Assembly: GCA_000405605.1 (NCBI GenBank)
Contig: ASPA01000041.1
Span: 1-8,767, forward strand
Direction: 5' to 3'
Length of the DNA stretch: 8,767 nt
Origin: Atribacteria bacterium SCGC AAA255-G05
GTDB lineage: Bacteria; Atribacterota; Phoenicimicrobiia; Phoenicimicrobiales; Phoenicimicrobiaceae
Within the stretch, counting starts at the first letter, position 1. Each line of letters starts with the position of its first letter. Shown in pieces: positions 1 to 6,406 of this stretch. The notes under the pieces were generated by a model. That model made no database searches. It saw nothing but the letters and a program-made list of their open reading frames with translations, and was not told the DNA's origin. Position numbers and translations under genes: made by a program.

Positions 1-39
1 GTCTTATGTTTGTATTGCGTACAATTCAAGACTCTTTTT

Positions 40-68
40 TTGTTTAGATTAGCTTTTTGTATTATAAT
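40..68 (+). promoter_or_regulatory. Possible sigma-70 promoter upstream of the alaX-M48 pair
   Basis: A TATAAT -10 (63-68) lies 17 bp after TTGTTT (40-45), which matches only three of six -35 positions. Transcription would start near 75, giving a leader of about 270 nt that contains the heptad arrays. The region is so AT-rich that chance -10 boxes are expected. It could drive the editing protein and peptidase genes, but this is inference. Confidence 0.3.
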
Positions 69-123
69 AAAAAACAATAGAACTATATAAATATTTTAAA
101 AGGTTAATATAAACTTTTTTATT

Positions 124-141
124 CCGGTTCCTGGTTTTTTT
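124..141 (+). terminator. Weak terminator-like hairpin, possibly of a gene left of the window
   Basis: CCGG (124-127) and CTGG (131-134) form a 4-bp stem with one G-T wobble and a 3-nt loop, followed by seven T residues (135-141). A second inverted pair, CCTGGTT (130-136) and AACCAGG (163-169), overlaps it. The stem is short, so this may only be an AT-rich chance structure. No coding sequence is visible left of it within the window. Confidence 0.2.
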
Positions 142-167
142 CTTATATTTTTTTAACCATCCAACCA

Positions 168-214
168 GGTAACAAGTGATATAATGTGTAACATGTGGTA
201 AGTAACCTGTAATA
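168..214 (+). repeat. Degenerate 7-bp tandem array (GTAAC type)
   Basis: Four contiguous heptads occupy 187-214: TGTAACA, TGTGGTA, AGTAACC, TGTAATA. Two further heptads, GGTAACA and AGTGATA (168-181), precede them out of phase. The GT at positions 2-3 of each unit is fixed and GTA is usual. The array is noncoding and lies upstream of the editing-protein gene. A related array in the opposite orientation follows at 249-276. Confidence 0.75.
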
Positions 215-248
215 AATATCTGTTTTTATAATTTCAAGAATTTAATCT

Positions 249-276
249 TGTTACTCATTACATATTACTTATTACT
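249..276 (-). repeat. 7-bp tandem array, inverted relative to 168-214
   Basis: On the + strand the units read TGTTACT, CATTACA, TATTACT, TATTACT. On the minus strand they read AGTAATA, AGTAATA, TGTAATG, AGTAACA, the same GTAA-core family as 168-214. The two arrays face each other across 34 bp and could pair imperfectly into a long hairpin or cruciform. Confidence 0.8.
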
Positions 277-282
277 GCATCT

Positions 283-324
283 ACAAGATGCGATTCACCA
301 GACACAAGATACAAAATACGAATT
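283..324 (-). repeat. 7-bp tandem array (ACAAGAT / ACAAAAT type)
   Basis: Six in-register heptads read ACAAGAT, GCGATTC, ACCAGAC, ACAAGAT, ACAAAAT, ACGAATT on the + strand. On the minus strand the conserved part reads as TGTAT/CGTAT-like units, relating it to the other GTA-core arrays. A small hairpin, GCATC (277-281 region) with GATGC, overlaps its start. The array ends 6 bp before the Shine-Dalgarno site of the next gene. Confidence 0.7.
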
Positions 325-344
325 TTTAAAGGAGTGAAAATTTA

Positions 345-1574
345 TTGACGAAAAGATTATATCATCAAGATTCTTATTTAAAAGAATTCAAAGCTAAAGT
401 TTTAAAGAAAATAAAAATAGATAACCAGCCGGCGGTTGTTCTGGATGAAACCGTTTTTTATCCTACCTCCGGAGGCCAACCCTATGATGTTGGAGTTATC
501 CAGGATGTTCCAGTTGTTGAAGTTGTAGAAGAGGGCGATGAGATAATTCATATTTTAAAAGAAGAGCTAAAAGAAGAAATAAATTCCGAAGTGATTGGAA
601 AGATAGATTGGGAGAGAAGATTTGATCATATGCAACAACATCTGGGGCAGCATATTTTGTCCGGGGCTTTAATAGAGATATATGGTGCTGAAACCGTATC
701 TTTTCATCTGGGAGAAAAAGTTTGTACTTTGGATATTGCAAAAGAAAAGATAACCGAAGAGGAAGTTAAAAAAACAGAGGAATGTACCAATGAAATTATC
801 TTTAATAATAGACCTGTAAAATGCTATTTTTTGGAGGGAGAAGAGGAGTTAAAGAGATTAAATTTAAGGAAGATGCCGGATAGAAAAGGGAAGATAAGAA
901 TAATCGAAGTGGAAAATTTCGACCTTTCTGCCTGTGGAGGAACTCACTGTCGGACAACCGGGGAAGTGGGGTTGATTAAAATTACTAAATGGGAAAAGAG
1001 AGGAGAAAAAATTCGTCTGGAGTTTATCTGTGGCTGGCGTGCCTGGGGAGATTATTTCTGGAAGAATGAATTGATAAAGAATATTTCCAATAAATTAACC
1101 ATCAAGGATTCCGAACTGGGGGAAGCGATAGATAGGATGCTTCAGGAGCAAAAAGAAATTAGAAAGGAATTAAAAGAATTTAAAGAAAAATTACAGGAAT
1201 ATGAAGCAAGAAATTTAATCAATGAATCCTCTTTGGTAGATGATGGAATAAAGATTATAAAGAAAGTGTTTGAAGAGAAAAATTTTCAAGAAGTAATGGG
1301 ATTAGTGCAGAAGATGATTAATCTGGATGACAGTGTAGTTGTATTAACTGGTATTAAGGATAAAGAAGAGGGAGAAGGGGCTAAGATATTGTTTGCCTGC
1401 TCCAGGGCTTTGAATTATGATATGAATAGATTAATTAGAGAAGCGGGGAAATTTATCGAAGGCCGGGGAGGCGGAGCACCCAATATTGCTCAAGCCGGAG
1501 GGAAAAGGGCTGAGGGGATTCATGAAGCTTTAGATTTTGCTTTGACGAATTTAAAAGATTTTGTAAAAAAATGA
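345..1574 (+). CDS. alaX: Long-form alanyl-tRNA editing protein (AlaX-L, DHHA1 domain)
   Basis: This 409-residue protein should hydrolyse Ser-tRNA(Ala) or Gly-tRNA(Ala), a free-standing copy of the alanyl-tRNA synthetase editing domain. Visible evidence is the FYPTSGGQPYD motif (38-48) of the AlaRS second additional domain, zinc-binding HxxxH at H95/H99 (with H103), and CGGTHC at 197-202 giving C197 and H201. A charged coiled coil follows (about 262-290), then a DHHA1 domain ending in a glycine-rich GRGGGAP segment (373-379). The catalytic aminoacylation domain of AlaRS is absent, so this is not alaS, and the length fits the long AlaX type. The start is TTG, chosen because GGAG (331-334) sits 10 bases upstream. 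The M48 gene follows after 11 bases, suggesting cotranscription. Family is secure; specificity for Ser or Gly is inferred. Confidence 0.9.
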   Translation: MTKRLYHQDSYLKEFKAKVLKKIKIDNQPAVVLDETVFYPTSGGQPYDVGVIQDVPVVEVVEEGDEIIHILKEELKEEINSEVIGKIDWERRFDHMQQHLGQHILSGALIEIYGAETVSFHLGEKVCTLDIAKEKITEEEVKKTEECTNEIIFNNRPVKCYFLEGEEELKRLNLRKMPDRKGKIRIIEVENFDLSACGGTHCRTTGEVGLIKITKWEKRGEKIRLEFICGWRAWGDYFWKNELIKNISNKLTIKDSELGEAIDRMLQEQKEIRKELKEFKEKLQEYEARNLINESSLVDDGIKIIKKVFEEKNFQEVMGLVQKMINLDDSVVVLTGIKDKEEGEGAKILFACSRALNYDMNRLIREAGKFIEGRGGGAPNIAQAGGKRAEGIHEALDFALTNLKDFVKK

Positions 1575-1585
1575 GCATATAAAAA

Positions 1586-2734
1586 ATGAGAAAAAATAAA
1601 AAATTAATAAATAAATTAATTTCTGTAGCAGTTCTTCTCTTAATAGTTTTTTTATTGGTAAGTTTCAATTCGTTTTGTGCCGAAAGAGATTTAGATAAGG
1701 AGCAGAAATTAGGGAAGAAACTATCTGAAGATATTGAGAAAAAATATGAAGTGGTTGAAGATTTAAATCAAAATTCATTAATTACTGAGATTGGTAATAA
1801 ATTAGCTAAAGCTTCTGAGATAAAAGAGATGGAATTTCACTTCAGGATATTAAAAGAGGATGGACCTAATGCTTTTTCTATTCCCGGTGGATATATCTAT
1901 GTGACTTATGATCTTTTTGATTATATTCAGTCAGATGATGAACTTGCCGGTATTTTGGCTCACGAAATTGCCCACGTAATCCACAATCATGCTTTAAAGC
2001 AAACCAGAGATAATACTAAATTTACTTTGCTGACTATTTTAGGGGTTCTTCTGACCGGAGAACCCGATGTTGCTATTTTGGGAAAACTTACTACTGTAAC
2101 CTTTCTTAATCAATACAGCCGGGAGTACGAAGAAGAGGCGGATTTAACTGCCTTAGATCTCCTAATTAAGACACGATATAATCCGGTAGGTTTTTTAACT
2201 TTTTTGGAAAGATTGTATACCCGGGAAATGTTTAAACCTGAACTACATTTGGGAATATTTCAAACTCATCCTGAAACTGAAAATAGGATTAATTATGTGA
2301 AAGATAAATTAAAAGAAAGAGGAATAGATATCGATAGGCGGGCTACCACTGATTATCTTAAAGTAAATACCAAGTATATATTTGAGGAGTCTCTTTGTAC
2401 CGGCACCATCTCTATTGATAATATTCCTATCTTAAATTTATCATTTCCGATAGGTCATGAACTTTACCTAAAAATAATAGAAACTGCTCAAAACCTGGAT
2501 AAATTTATTAGCATTAATTTAGTCCCCTATGAGATAAATGTTTCAGAAGAGGGAACTACTTCCACACTTTTAATTCGTAATAATAAAATAATTTCTTTAG
2601 ATAATTCAGAAACTGCCTTTATAGATAAATCTTCCAGGGAAGTATTAACGGAAACCCAAAATAAAATCAGACAGGCTCTCTGGGAATTTAAACTTCATTT
2701 CCCCTTTGATGTTAAAGAAGATTTAGAAGATTAA
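1586..2734 (+). CDS. M48 family zinc metallopeptidase, secreted or membrane-anchored
   Basis: A 382-residue protease of the M48 (BepA/LoiP/HtpX-like) family, probably acting on misfolded envelope proteins. A basic N-terminus and hydrophobic stretch (11-30) look like a Sec signal or anchor; C31 does not sit in a good lipobox. The domain runs from about 60 to 245, with HEIAH (H126, E127, H130) as zinc and catalytic site and E182 of the ExxAD motif (182-186) as likely third zinc ligand. NAFSIPGGYIYV (95-106) and the FQTHPET segment (225-231) are typical of the family. Residues 255-382 form an extra C-terminal part I do not recognise; no TPR repeats are obvious. The gap from alaX is 11 bases and the Shine-Dalgarno site is weak (GAG about 10 bases upstream), consistent with translational coupling. 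Substrate unknown. Confidence 0.9.
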   Translation: MRKNKKLINKLISVAVLLLIVFLLVSFNSFCAERDLDKEQKLGKKLSEDIEKKYEVVEDLNQNSLITEIGNKLAKASEIKEMEFHFRILKEDGPNAFSIPGGYIYVTYDLFDYIQSDDELAGILAHEIAHVIHNHALKQTRDNTKFTLLTILGVLLTGEPDVAILGKLTTVTFLNQYSREYEEEADLTALDLLIKTRYNPVGFLTFLERLYTREMFKPELHLGIFQTHPETENRINYVKDKLKERGIDIDRRATTDYLKVNTKYIFEESLCTGTISIDNIPILNLSFPIGHELYLKIIETAQNLDKFISINLVPYEINVSEEGTTSTLLIRNNKIISLDNSETAFIDKSSREVLTETQNKIRQALWEFKLHFPFDVKEDLED

Positions 2735-2770
2735 ATAGAGATTAAAAAATATTTTATTTGATTTTAAAGA

Positions 2771-2809
2771 AAAAAATGCCCATCCCTTGTTGGGGAGGGG
2801 CATTTTTTT
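2771..2809. terminator. Bidirectional intrinsic terminator between convergent genes
   Basis: AAATGCCC (2774-2781) pairs with GGGCATTT (2798-2805). After one A-G mismatch, TCCC pairs with GGGA, giving a stem of about 12 bp with a short loop. It has a run of seven T on the right and a run of A on the left, so it works in both directions. It lies 40 bp after the M48 stop on the + strand and about 50 bp after the transporter stop on the minus strand. Confidence 0.92.
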
Positions 2810-2857
2810 CATTTTAGTTTATTTCATTAAATACGAATTTCTTATGTTTGTTCTAGT

Positions 2858-4204
2858 TTAAAATACTCCTATGCTTTTAAGGAAGACTACAAATATAGCA
2901 ACAGGAGCAACATATTTAATAAGGAAACGATAACCGCCGCCTAAAGTAATAGCACCTTTTGCACCAATATTTCCTTCTTCAATTGCCTTATCAGTTCCCC
3001 AGTACCAGCCGATGAAGATACAGAGTAAAAATCCGCCTAAAGGTAGAAGTATATTAGAGGCTATAAAATCGAGAGAATCTAAGAAATCTCTTCCACCGAT
3101 AAATTTATAACTAGACCATACACCTTGGCCCAAAGAAGATGGGACACCTAATAAGAATATGATTATACCCATAATCCAAACTGCTTTCTTACGGTCCCAT
3201 TTTTTTTCATCGATGAAGTAAGCACAGACTACCTCGAGTAGGGAAATAGCTGAGGTTATTGCAGCAACAGTTAGTAACATGAAGAATAAAATTCCGAAGA
3301 GGTGGCCAATTGCTCCCATAGATGCAAATACAGCTGGAACAGTTATAAAGGTTAATCCTGGTCCTGCACCTGGTTCTAATCCAAAAGCAAATACTGCCGG
3401 GAAAATGGCAAAGCCTGCAAGAAGAGCGATAGCAGTATCGGTTCCGGCAATCCAGTAAGAGTTAGCAGGAATATCCTGGTCTTTTTTAAGATAACTACCA
3501 TAAGTTATCATGCAGCCCATTCCCAAACTTAGCGAGAAGAAGGCCTGTCCTAAAGCAGCTAAAATTCCTTCTGCACTTAATTTGCCAAAATCCGGTTTCA
3601 GATAGAAAGATAATCCTGCACCAGCTCCCGGTAGAGTTACTGCACGGACAATTAAGACCAACAATATTACTACTAAAGCAGGCATTAAAATCTTTGAATA
3701 TTTTTCAATACCTTTTTCAATACCAGCTGAAACGATGCCTATACACATAAGCATAAATATTGCGTGCCAAATAATAGGGGTGACAGGAGAAGTAATAAAA
3801 CCAACAAAAACGTCAGCAGGATTAGCACCGGCTGCCATATATGCACCTGATTTAAAGATATAGGCTGTTGCCCATCCGGCAATAACTGAGTAGTAAGATA
3901 GGATAACAAACCCGGCTATAATTCCCATTAATCCGACAATCCACCAAGAACTCTTCGGCACTAACTCTTTAAATGCTCCAAGTGCATTTTTTCCTGATTT
4001 ACGACCTACTAATAATTCTGAATTCATGATAGGAACACAAACTAAAACGACAAAAAGTAAGTATACTAATACAAATGCTGCACCACCATACATTCCGGTA
4101 ATATAAGGGAATTTCCAGATATTTCCCAGTCCTACGGCTGAACCGGCAGCTGCTGCTATAAAGCCAAATTGCGATCCCCAATTGCCTCTTTCCTTGATTT
4201 CCAT
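2858..4204 (-). CDS. Sodium-dependent amino acid/amine transporter, NSS (SNF) family
   Basis: A 448-residue inner-membrane symporter of the LeuT/MhsT/Tyt1 family, coupling sodium entry to uptake of an amino acid or related amine. TM1 carries the unwound GSAVGLGNIWKFP signature (21-33). G21, V24 and N28 match LeuT sodium-site residues G20, V23 and N27. TM6 has AFFSLSLGMG (221-230) followed by KKDQDI (240-245). TM8 has A314, T317 and S318 at the LeuT Na2 positions. About 11 hydrophobic segments can be counted, the usual number for short bacterial NSS proteins. The start ATG has AAGGAGG 8 bases upstream (4213-4219 on the + strand). It appears monocistronic, with its own promoter and a terminator shared with the convergent M48 gene. 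Substrate cannot be told from sequence alone. Confidence 0.95.
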   Translation of the reverse strand: MEIKERGNWGSQFGFIAAAAGSAVGLGNIWKFPYITGMYGGAAFVLVYLLFVVLVCVPIMNSELLVGRKSGKNALGAFKELVPKSSWWIVGLMGIIAGFVILSYYSVIAGWATAYIFKSGAYMAAGANPADVFVGFITSPVTPIIWHAIFMLMCIGIVSAGIEKGIEKYSKILMPALVVILLVLIVRAVTLPGAGAGLSFYLKPDFGKLSAEGILAALGQAFFSLSLGMGCMITYGSYLKKDQDIPANSYWIAGTDTAIALLAGFAIFPAVFAFGLEPGAGPGLTFITVPAVFASMGAIGHLFGILFFMLLTVAAITSAISLLEVVCAYFIDEKKWDRKKAVWIMGIIIFLLGVPSSLGQGVWSSYKFIGGRDFLDSLDFIASNILLPLGGFLLCIFIGWYWGTDKAIEEGNIGAKGAITLGGGYRFLIKYVAPVAIFVVFLKSIGVF

Positions 4205-4559
4205 TTAAAAAACCTCCTTGTTTTTTATTTTTTTGGAAAGTTCAATGAATTTTTAATAAATTAATAAATGTATAATATTTCGCGAGAATCCTAAGATAAG
4301 TATTTTACTATTTTTTCAGTAGCATCACCTGCTTTTTTGTTATAATAGAGTGAAATTTGCAAGTAGACAAGTAGAATAGATTGTTTGAATAAAAATAAGT
4401 ATAGTTCATAAAAATAAAAACAATAATACTCTTTAATTATTATATATACGACATAAATTTAGAAAATCCTTCTTTTTTTTGAAAATATTTTAAAATTTTT
4501 TAAAAAATTAATTTAATCAGTTTTAAATGAGTATTTAAATAAGTTAATTTACTTAAATG
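4205..4559. other. 355-bp AT-rich gap between transporter and M50 protease genes
   Basis: Both flanking genes are on the minus strand, so this is the transporter's leader and promoter region and the M50 gene's 3' region. It holds the transporter Shine-Dalgarno site and one good promoter candidate (4342-4370). The rest is A/T homopolymer runs, including the palindrome AATTTTTTAAAAAATT near 4495-4510. I see no clear intrinsic terminator for the M50 gene, no heptad array and no recognisable riboswitch. Confidence 0.6.
4342..4370 (-). promoter_or_regulatory. Sigma-70-type promoter of the NSS transporter
   Basis: Read on the minus strand, TTGTCT (4370-4365) is followed after exactly 17 bp by TATTAT (4347-4342), matching four of six and five of six consensus positions. 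Transcription would start near 4335, giving a leader of about 130 nt before the ATG at 4204. No attenuator or known riboswitch fold was recognised in that leader. Confidence 0.5.
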
Positions 4560-5330
4560 TTATATTTGAAAAGGTACAGGAGTAAAAGATAAGACACAGA
4601 AAATTAAAGCGCAGATTCCCAATATTTTTCTTCTTTTATCTAATGGCGTGAAATCATCTAATGGTGGAGGGTGATTAAATCCAAATATAAGAAGTAAGAT
4701 AAATAATAAAGTCCATGCCGGATTAACAAATATACAAATAAGGCCTAAAATACCCAAGGTTATATAATAAGCAATTTTGCTATTTTTACCAAACAAGGAA
4801 TAAATTATATGCCCGCCGTCTAACTGTCCAACCGGAAGGAGATTTAAGGCAGTTACGAACAATCCCACCCAGCCGGCATAAGCTATAGGATGTAGGATTA
4901 TATCTTGGCCTTCGGTAAGATGACCAAACATTATTTTTTCTATAAATGAGAACAAGATAGAACTTCCCAAAGGAATAATTGGCCCCTCGATTTCTGAAAT
5001 TACTGCTACTTCCGATAATTTAAGCCCGATTATTATAGTGGGAATAGTGAGGACCAAACCTACAAATGGCCCGGCTATCCCGATGTCAAATAAAGCTTGA
5101 CGGTTGGGCATAGTTCCTTTCATTTTGATAACTGCCCCTAAAGTACCAAAAGGAGATAGTGGGAAGGGGATAAAAAAGGGAAGAGTGACTTCTACTCCGT
5201 ATCTTCTACTAACAAAGAAATGTCCTAATTCGTGAGTAAGTAGAATAGTGATTAAAAATAGGGCATACCAGATACCACCTACAAAAAAACAAGAAACTAT
5301 AGTCAGAAGAAATAAGATTAAGTGTAAAAT
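4560..5330 (-). CDS. Site-2-protease-like M50 membrane metallopeptidase with an ATT start
   Basis: Intramembrane zinc peptidase of 256 residues as read here. The first ATG (5123) would give only 187 residues without the active site. The frame stays open upstream to a stop at 5346-5348 and encodes HELGH (H33, E34, H37 in the extended numbering; 5220-5234), then RRYGVEV and PFFIPFPL, as expected for this family. The second motif NLLPVGQLDG (163-172, D171 as third zinc ligand) lies in the remaining part. PNRQALFDIGIAGP (75-88) and HPPPLDD near the C-terminus are also family hallmarks. No ATG, GTG or TTG is in frame upstream of 5123. ATT at 5330-5328 sits 7 bases after GAGGTGA, a strong Shine-Dalgarno match, so I take it as the start. 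A lost base in the assembly, restoring a GTG at 5341, is the alternative. Several membrane helices; role in signalling or protein turnover is unknown. Confidence 0.88.
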   Translation of the reverse strand: MLHLILFLLTIVSCFFVGGIWYALFLITILLTHELGHFFVSRRYGVEVTLPFFIPFPLSPFGTLGAVIKMKGTMPNRQALFDIGIAGPFVGLVLTIPTIIIGLKLSEVAVISEIEGPIIPLGSSILFSFIEKIMFGHLTEGQDIILHPIAYAGWVGLFVTALNLLPVGQLDGGHIIYSLFGKNSKIAYYITLGILGLICIFVNPAWTLLFILLLIFGFNHPPPLDDFTPLDKRRKILGICALIFCVLSFTPVPFQI

Positions 5331-5337
5331 TACTTCT

Positions 5338-5344
5338 TCACCTC
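5338..5344 (-). promoter_or_regulatory. Shine-Dalgarno site that points to the ATT start of the M50 gene
   Basis: Minus-strand GAGGTGA matches seven consecutive bases of the ideal GGAGGTGA ribosome-binding site. The next seven bases form an optimal spacer before ATT (5330-5328). The GTG inside this site is followed two codons later by TAA, so it cannot itself be the start in the present sequence. Confidence 0.7.
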
Positions 5345-5382
5345 GTTATATTATTATATTGCTTTCTAATTAGTACAAATTT

Positions 5383-5416
5383 ATTATATATTATTCTTCT
5401 TTATTTATAAAGACAA
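5383..5416 (-). promoter_or_regulatory. Possible promoter of the M50 protease gene
   Basis: On the minus strand a perfect TATAAT (5388-5383) lies 17 bp after TTTATA (5411-5406), four of six matches. An overlapping alternative is TTGTCT (5416-5411), the same -35 hexamer as the transporter promoter, 17 bp before TAATAT. Either would start transcription about 30-50 nt before the ATT codon. AT-richness makes chance matches likely. Confidence 0.4.
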
Positions 5417-5423
5417 AAATAGT

Positions 5424-5458
5424 AGTATCAAGTATCAAGTACCAAGTACCGAGTAAAG
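5424..5458 (+). repeat. 35-bp array of five AGTAYCA-type heptads
   Basis: Five perfectly phased units: AGTATCA, AGTATCA, AGTACCA, AGTACCG, AGTAAAG. AGTA is fixed in all five. It is noncoding, between the divergent M50 and acylphosphatase genes, just upstream of the candidate M50 promoter. A second array of equal length and orientation is 99 bp away (5558-5592). Confidence 0.9.
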
Positions 5459-5491
5459 AAAAAGAAAAGATTTAGAAAAAATTAGATAGAG

Positions 5492-5526
5492 AAAAATTAA
5501 AATCGGATTAATTCTTTTTAATTTTT
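5492..5526. other. A/T-only hairpin between the two heptad arrays
   Basis: AAAAATTAAAA (5492-5502) is complementary to TTTTAATTTTT (5516-5526), an 11-bp stem of A-T pairs with a 13-nt loop. It could act as a weak terminator for either direction, or be chance in this AT-rich gap. It sits midway between the arrays at 5424-5458 and 5558-5592. Confidence 0.35.
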
Positions 5527-5557
5527 TCGTTTTGGAGTAAAATGGGGATAGGAAATT

Positions 5558-5592
5558 AGTATCGAGTATATAGTATATAGTATATAGTGAAG
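5558..5592 (+). repeat. 35-bp array of five AGTATAT-type heptads
   Basis: Five phased units: AGTATCG, AGTATAT, AGTATAT, AGTATAT, AGTGAAG. AGT is fixed and the three central units are identical. It has the same orientation, unit length and total length as the array at 5424-5458 but a different dominant sequence. It ends 21 bp before the preferred acylphosphatase start and supplies a spurious in-frame GTG at 5587. Confidence 0.9.
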
Positions 5593-5613
5593 AAGAGAAA
5601 AGATAGGAAATAT

Positions 5614-5928
5614 ATGAAAGAAGAAGAGATAAAAAATAAGAAAAAAAATACAAAAATGGTAAGAGCGCATCTTTTAATTTCAGGTAGAGTCCAGGGAGTA
5701 GCTTTCCGTTATTATACCCAGGATATTGCCCAAGGTTTAGGGGTAAGGGGATGGGTTAGGAATTGTTGGGATAGTAAAGTAGAAATAATTGTGGAAGGGG
5801 AGGAAGAAAAAGTAAAAAAGCTAATAAGCTGGTGTTATCAGGGACCGGGAAGTGCAATTGTAGAAAAAGTAGGCATAGAATGGGAAAAATATAGAGGAGA
5901 ATTTAATTCTTTCGCTATCAGGGGATAG
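5614..5928 (+). CDS. acyP: Acylphosphatase
   Basis: Small cytoplasmic enzyme hydrolysing carboxyl-phosphate bonds of acylphosphates. The signature GRVQGVAFRYY (24-34) contains catalytic R32, and GWVRN (46-50) contains catalytic N50, matching R23 and N41 of the classical enzyme. From ATG 5614 the protein has 104 residues. The conserved domain begins at an internal ATG (5656), from which the length is 90, the usual family size. I prefer 5614 because AGGA (5605-5608) lies 5 bases upstream and no ribosome site precedes 5656; the result is a Lys/Glu-rich 14-residue N-terminal tail. A GTG at 5587 is also in frame but falls inside a repeat array. The gene is divergent from the M50 gene. No clear terminator follows. 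Family assignment is firm, start is not. Confidence 0.92.
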   Translation: MKEEEIKNKKKNTKMVRAHLLISGRVQGVAFRYYTQDIAQGLGVRGWVRNCWDSKVEIIVEGEEEKVKKLISWCYQGPGSAIVEKVGIEWEKYRGEFNSFAIRG

Positions 5929-6032
5929 TGAAAACTTCCAATTAAATAATAAAAAATAGAGGATTTATTTTAATAATCATAAATTACATTAGAAAAGAAA
6001 AATTATAAAGAGAAAGCGAGATTAAAAATATT

Positions 6033-6061
6033 TTTCAATTCATTGGTTTTTATATTATAAT
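6033..6061 (+). promoter_or_regulatory. Possible promoter of the two small membrane-protein genes
   Basis: A perfect TATAAT (6056-6061) follows TTTCAA (6033-6038; only three of six matches) after 17 bp. Transcription would start near 6068, about 58 nt before the ATG at 6126. The leader would include the palindrome at 6084-6103. Confidence 0.35.
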
Positions 6062-6083
6062 TTATTAAGGTGCTATAAGTAGG

Positions 6084-6103
6084 AATAAATTTTCAAATTT
6101 ATT
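6084..6103. promoter_or_regulatory. 20-bp palindrome just upstream of a Shine-Dalgarno site
   Basis: AATAAATTT and AAATTTATT are exact inverted repeats separated by 2 bp. The palindrome ends 4 bp before the AAGGAGGTG ribosome-binding site of the 73-residue membrane protein. It could be a repressor operator or a weak A-U hairpin beside the ribosome site. All-A/T composition also makes chance plausible. Confidence 0.35.
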
Positions 6104-6125
6104 TATTAAGGAGGTGTAAATTAAT

Positions 6126-6347
6126 ATGTGGATTATTTTGGGAGGAATAGCAGCCGTAATTTTAGGGATATTAGGATTAATTGAATGGTGGTTATTATTT
6201 CTAAAAGCTTTAGCAGCTTTAGTGCCTTTTATTTTGTTAATTGGTGGAATGTTTGCAATAATAATAGGTATTAGCTCTATTAAAGAGAGAAAAGAAGAAA
6301 AGAGAGAAGAAGCTGCTGAGAAATCTACAGAAAGCGATAAATCCTAA
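6126..6347 (+). CDS. Small two-helix membrane protein, unrecognised
   Basis: A 73-residue protein with two hydrophobic segments (about 2-19 and 27-51) joined by a short EWWLLF turn with a tryptophan pair (21-22). A highly charged Lys/Glu tail follows (about 52-73). The tail is probably cytoplasmic and the helices likely form a membrane hairpin. The ribosome site is excellent: AAGGAGGTG (6108-6116), 9 bases before the ATG. Translation therefore looks strong and the gene real despite its size. The next membrane-protein gene begins 59 bases downstream, so the two may be cotranscribed. I recognise no characterised family and assign no function. Confidence 0.75.
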   Translation: MWIILGGIAAVILGILGLIEWWLLFLKALAALVPFILLIGGMFAIIIGISSIKERKEEKREEAAEKSTESDKS

Positions 6348-6406
6348 CCGGAAGCGATATTCACAATATCTAAATTTATATATAAAATTACAAAGGATTT
6401 TAAAAA

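Noticed and set aside
496..741. Antisense open frame inside the alaX gene
   Set aside because: It is the shadow of a clearly conserved coding region on the + strand and has no features of its own.
345..1574. A truncated alanyl-tRNA synthetase (alaS fragment)
   Set aside because: The protein begins directly with the editing-domain motif and has a DHHA1 C-terminus and a good ribosome site; this is the normal architecture of long AlaX proteins.
4205..4335. Possible riboswitch or attenuator in the 130-nt leader of the NSS transporter
   Set aside because: I looked for glycine, lysine and T-box-like elements and terminator hairpins on the minus strand and found only a 4-bp AGCA/TGCT stem and AT-rich sequence.
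5587..5613. GTG at 5587 as the acylphosphatase start
   Set aside because: It lies within the AGTATAT heptad array, lacks a ribosome site, and adds only a Lys/Arg-rich tail outside the conserved domain.
5435..5653. 72-residue minus-strand open frame overlapping the acylphosphatase upstream region
   Set aside because: It is a Ser/Tyr/Leu/Phe low-complexity reading of the heptad arrays and A/T runs, with no ribosome site or family resemblance.
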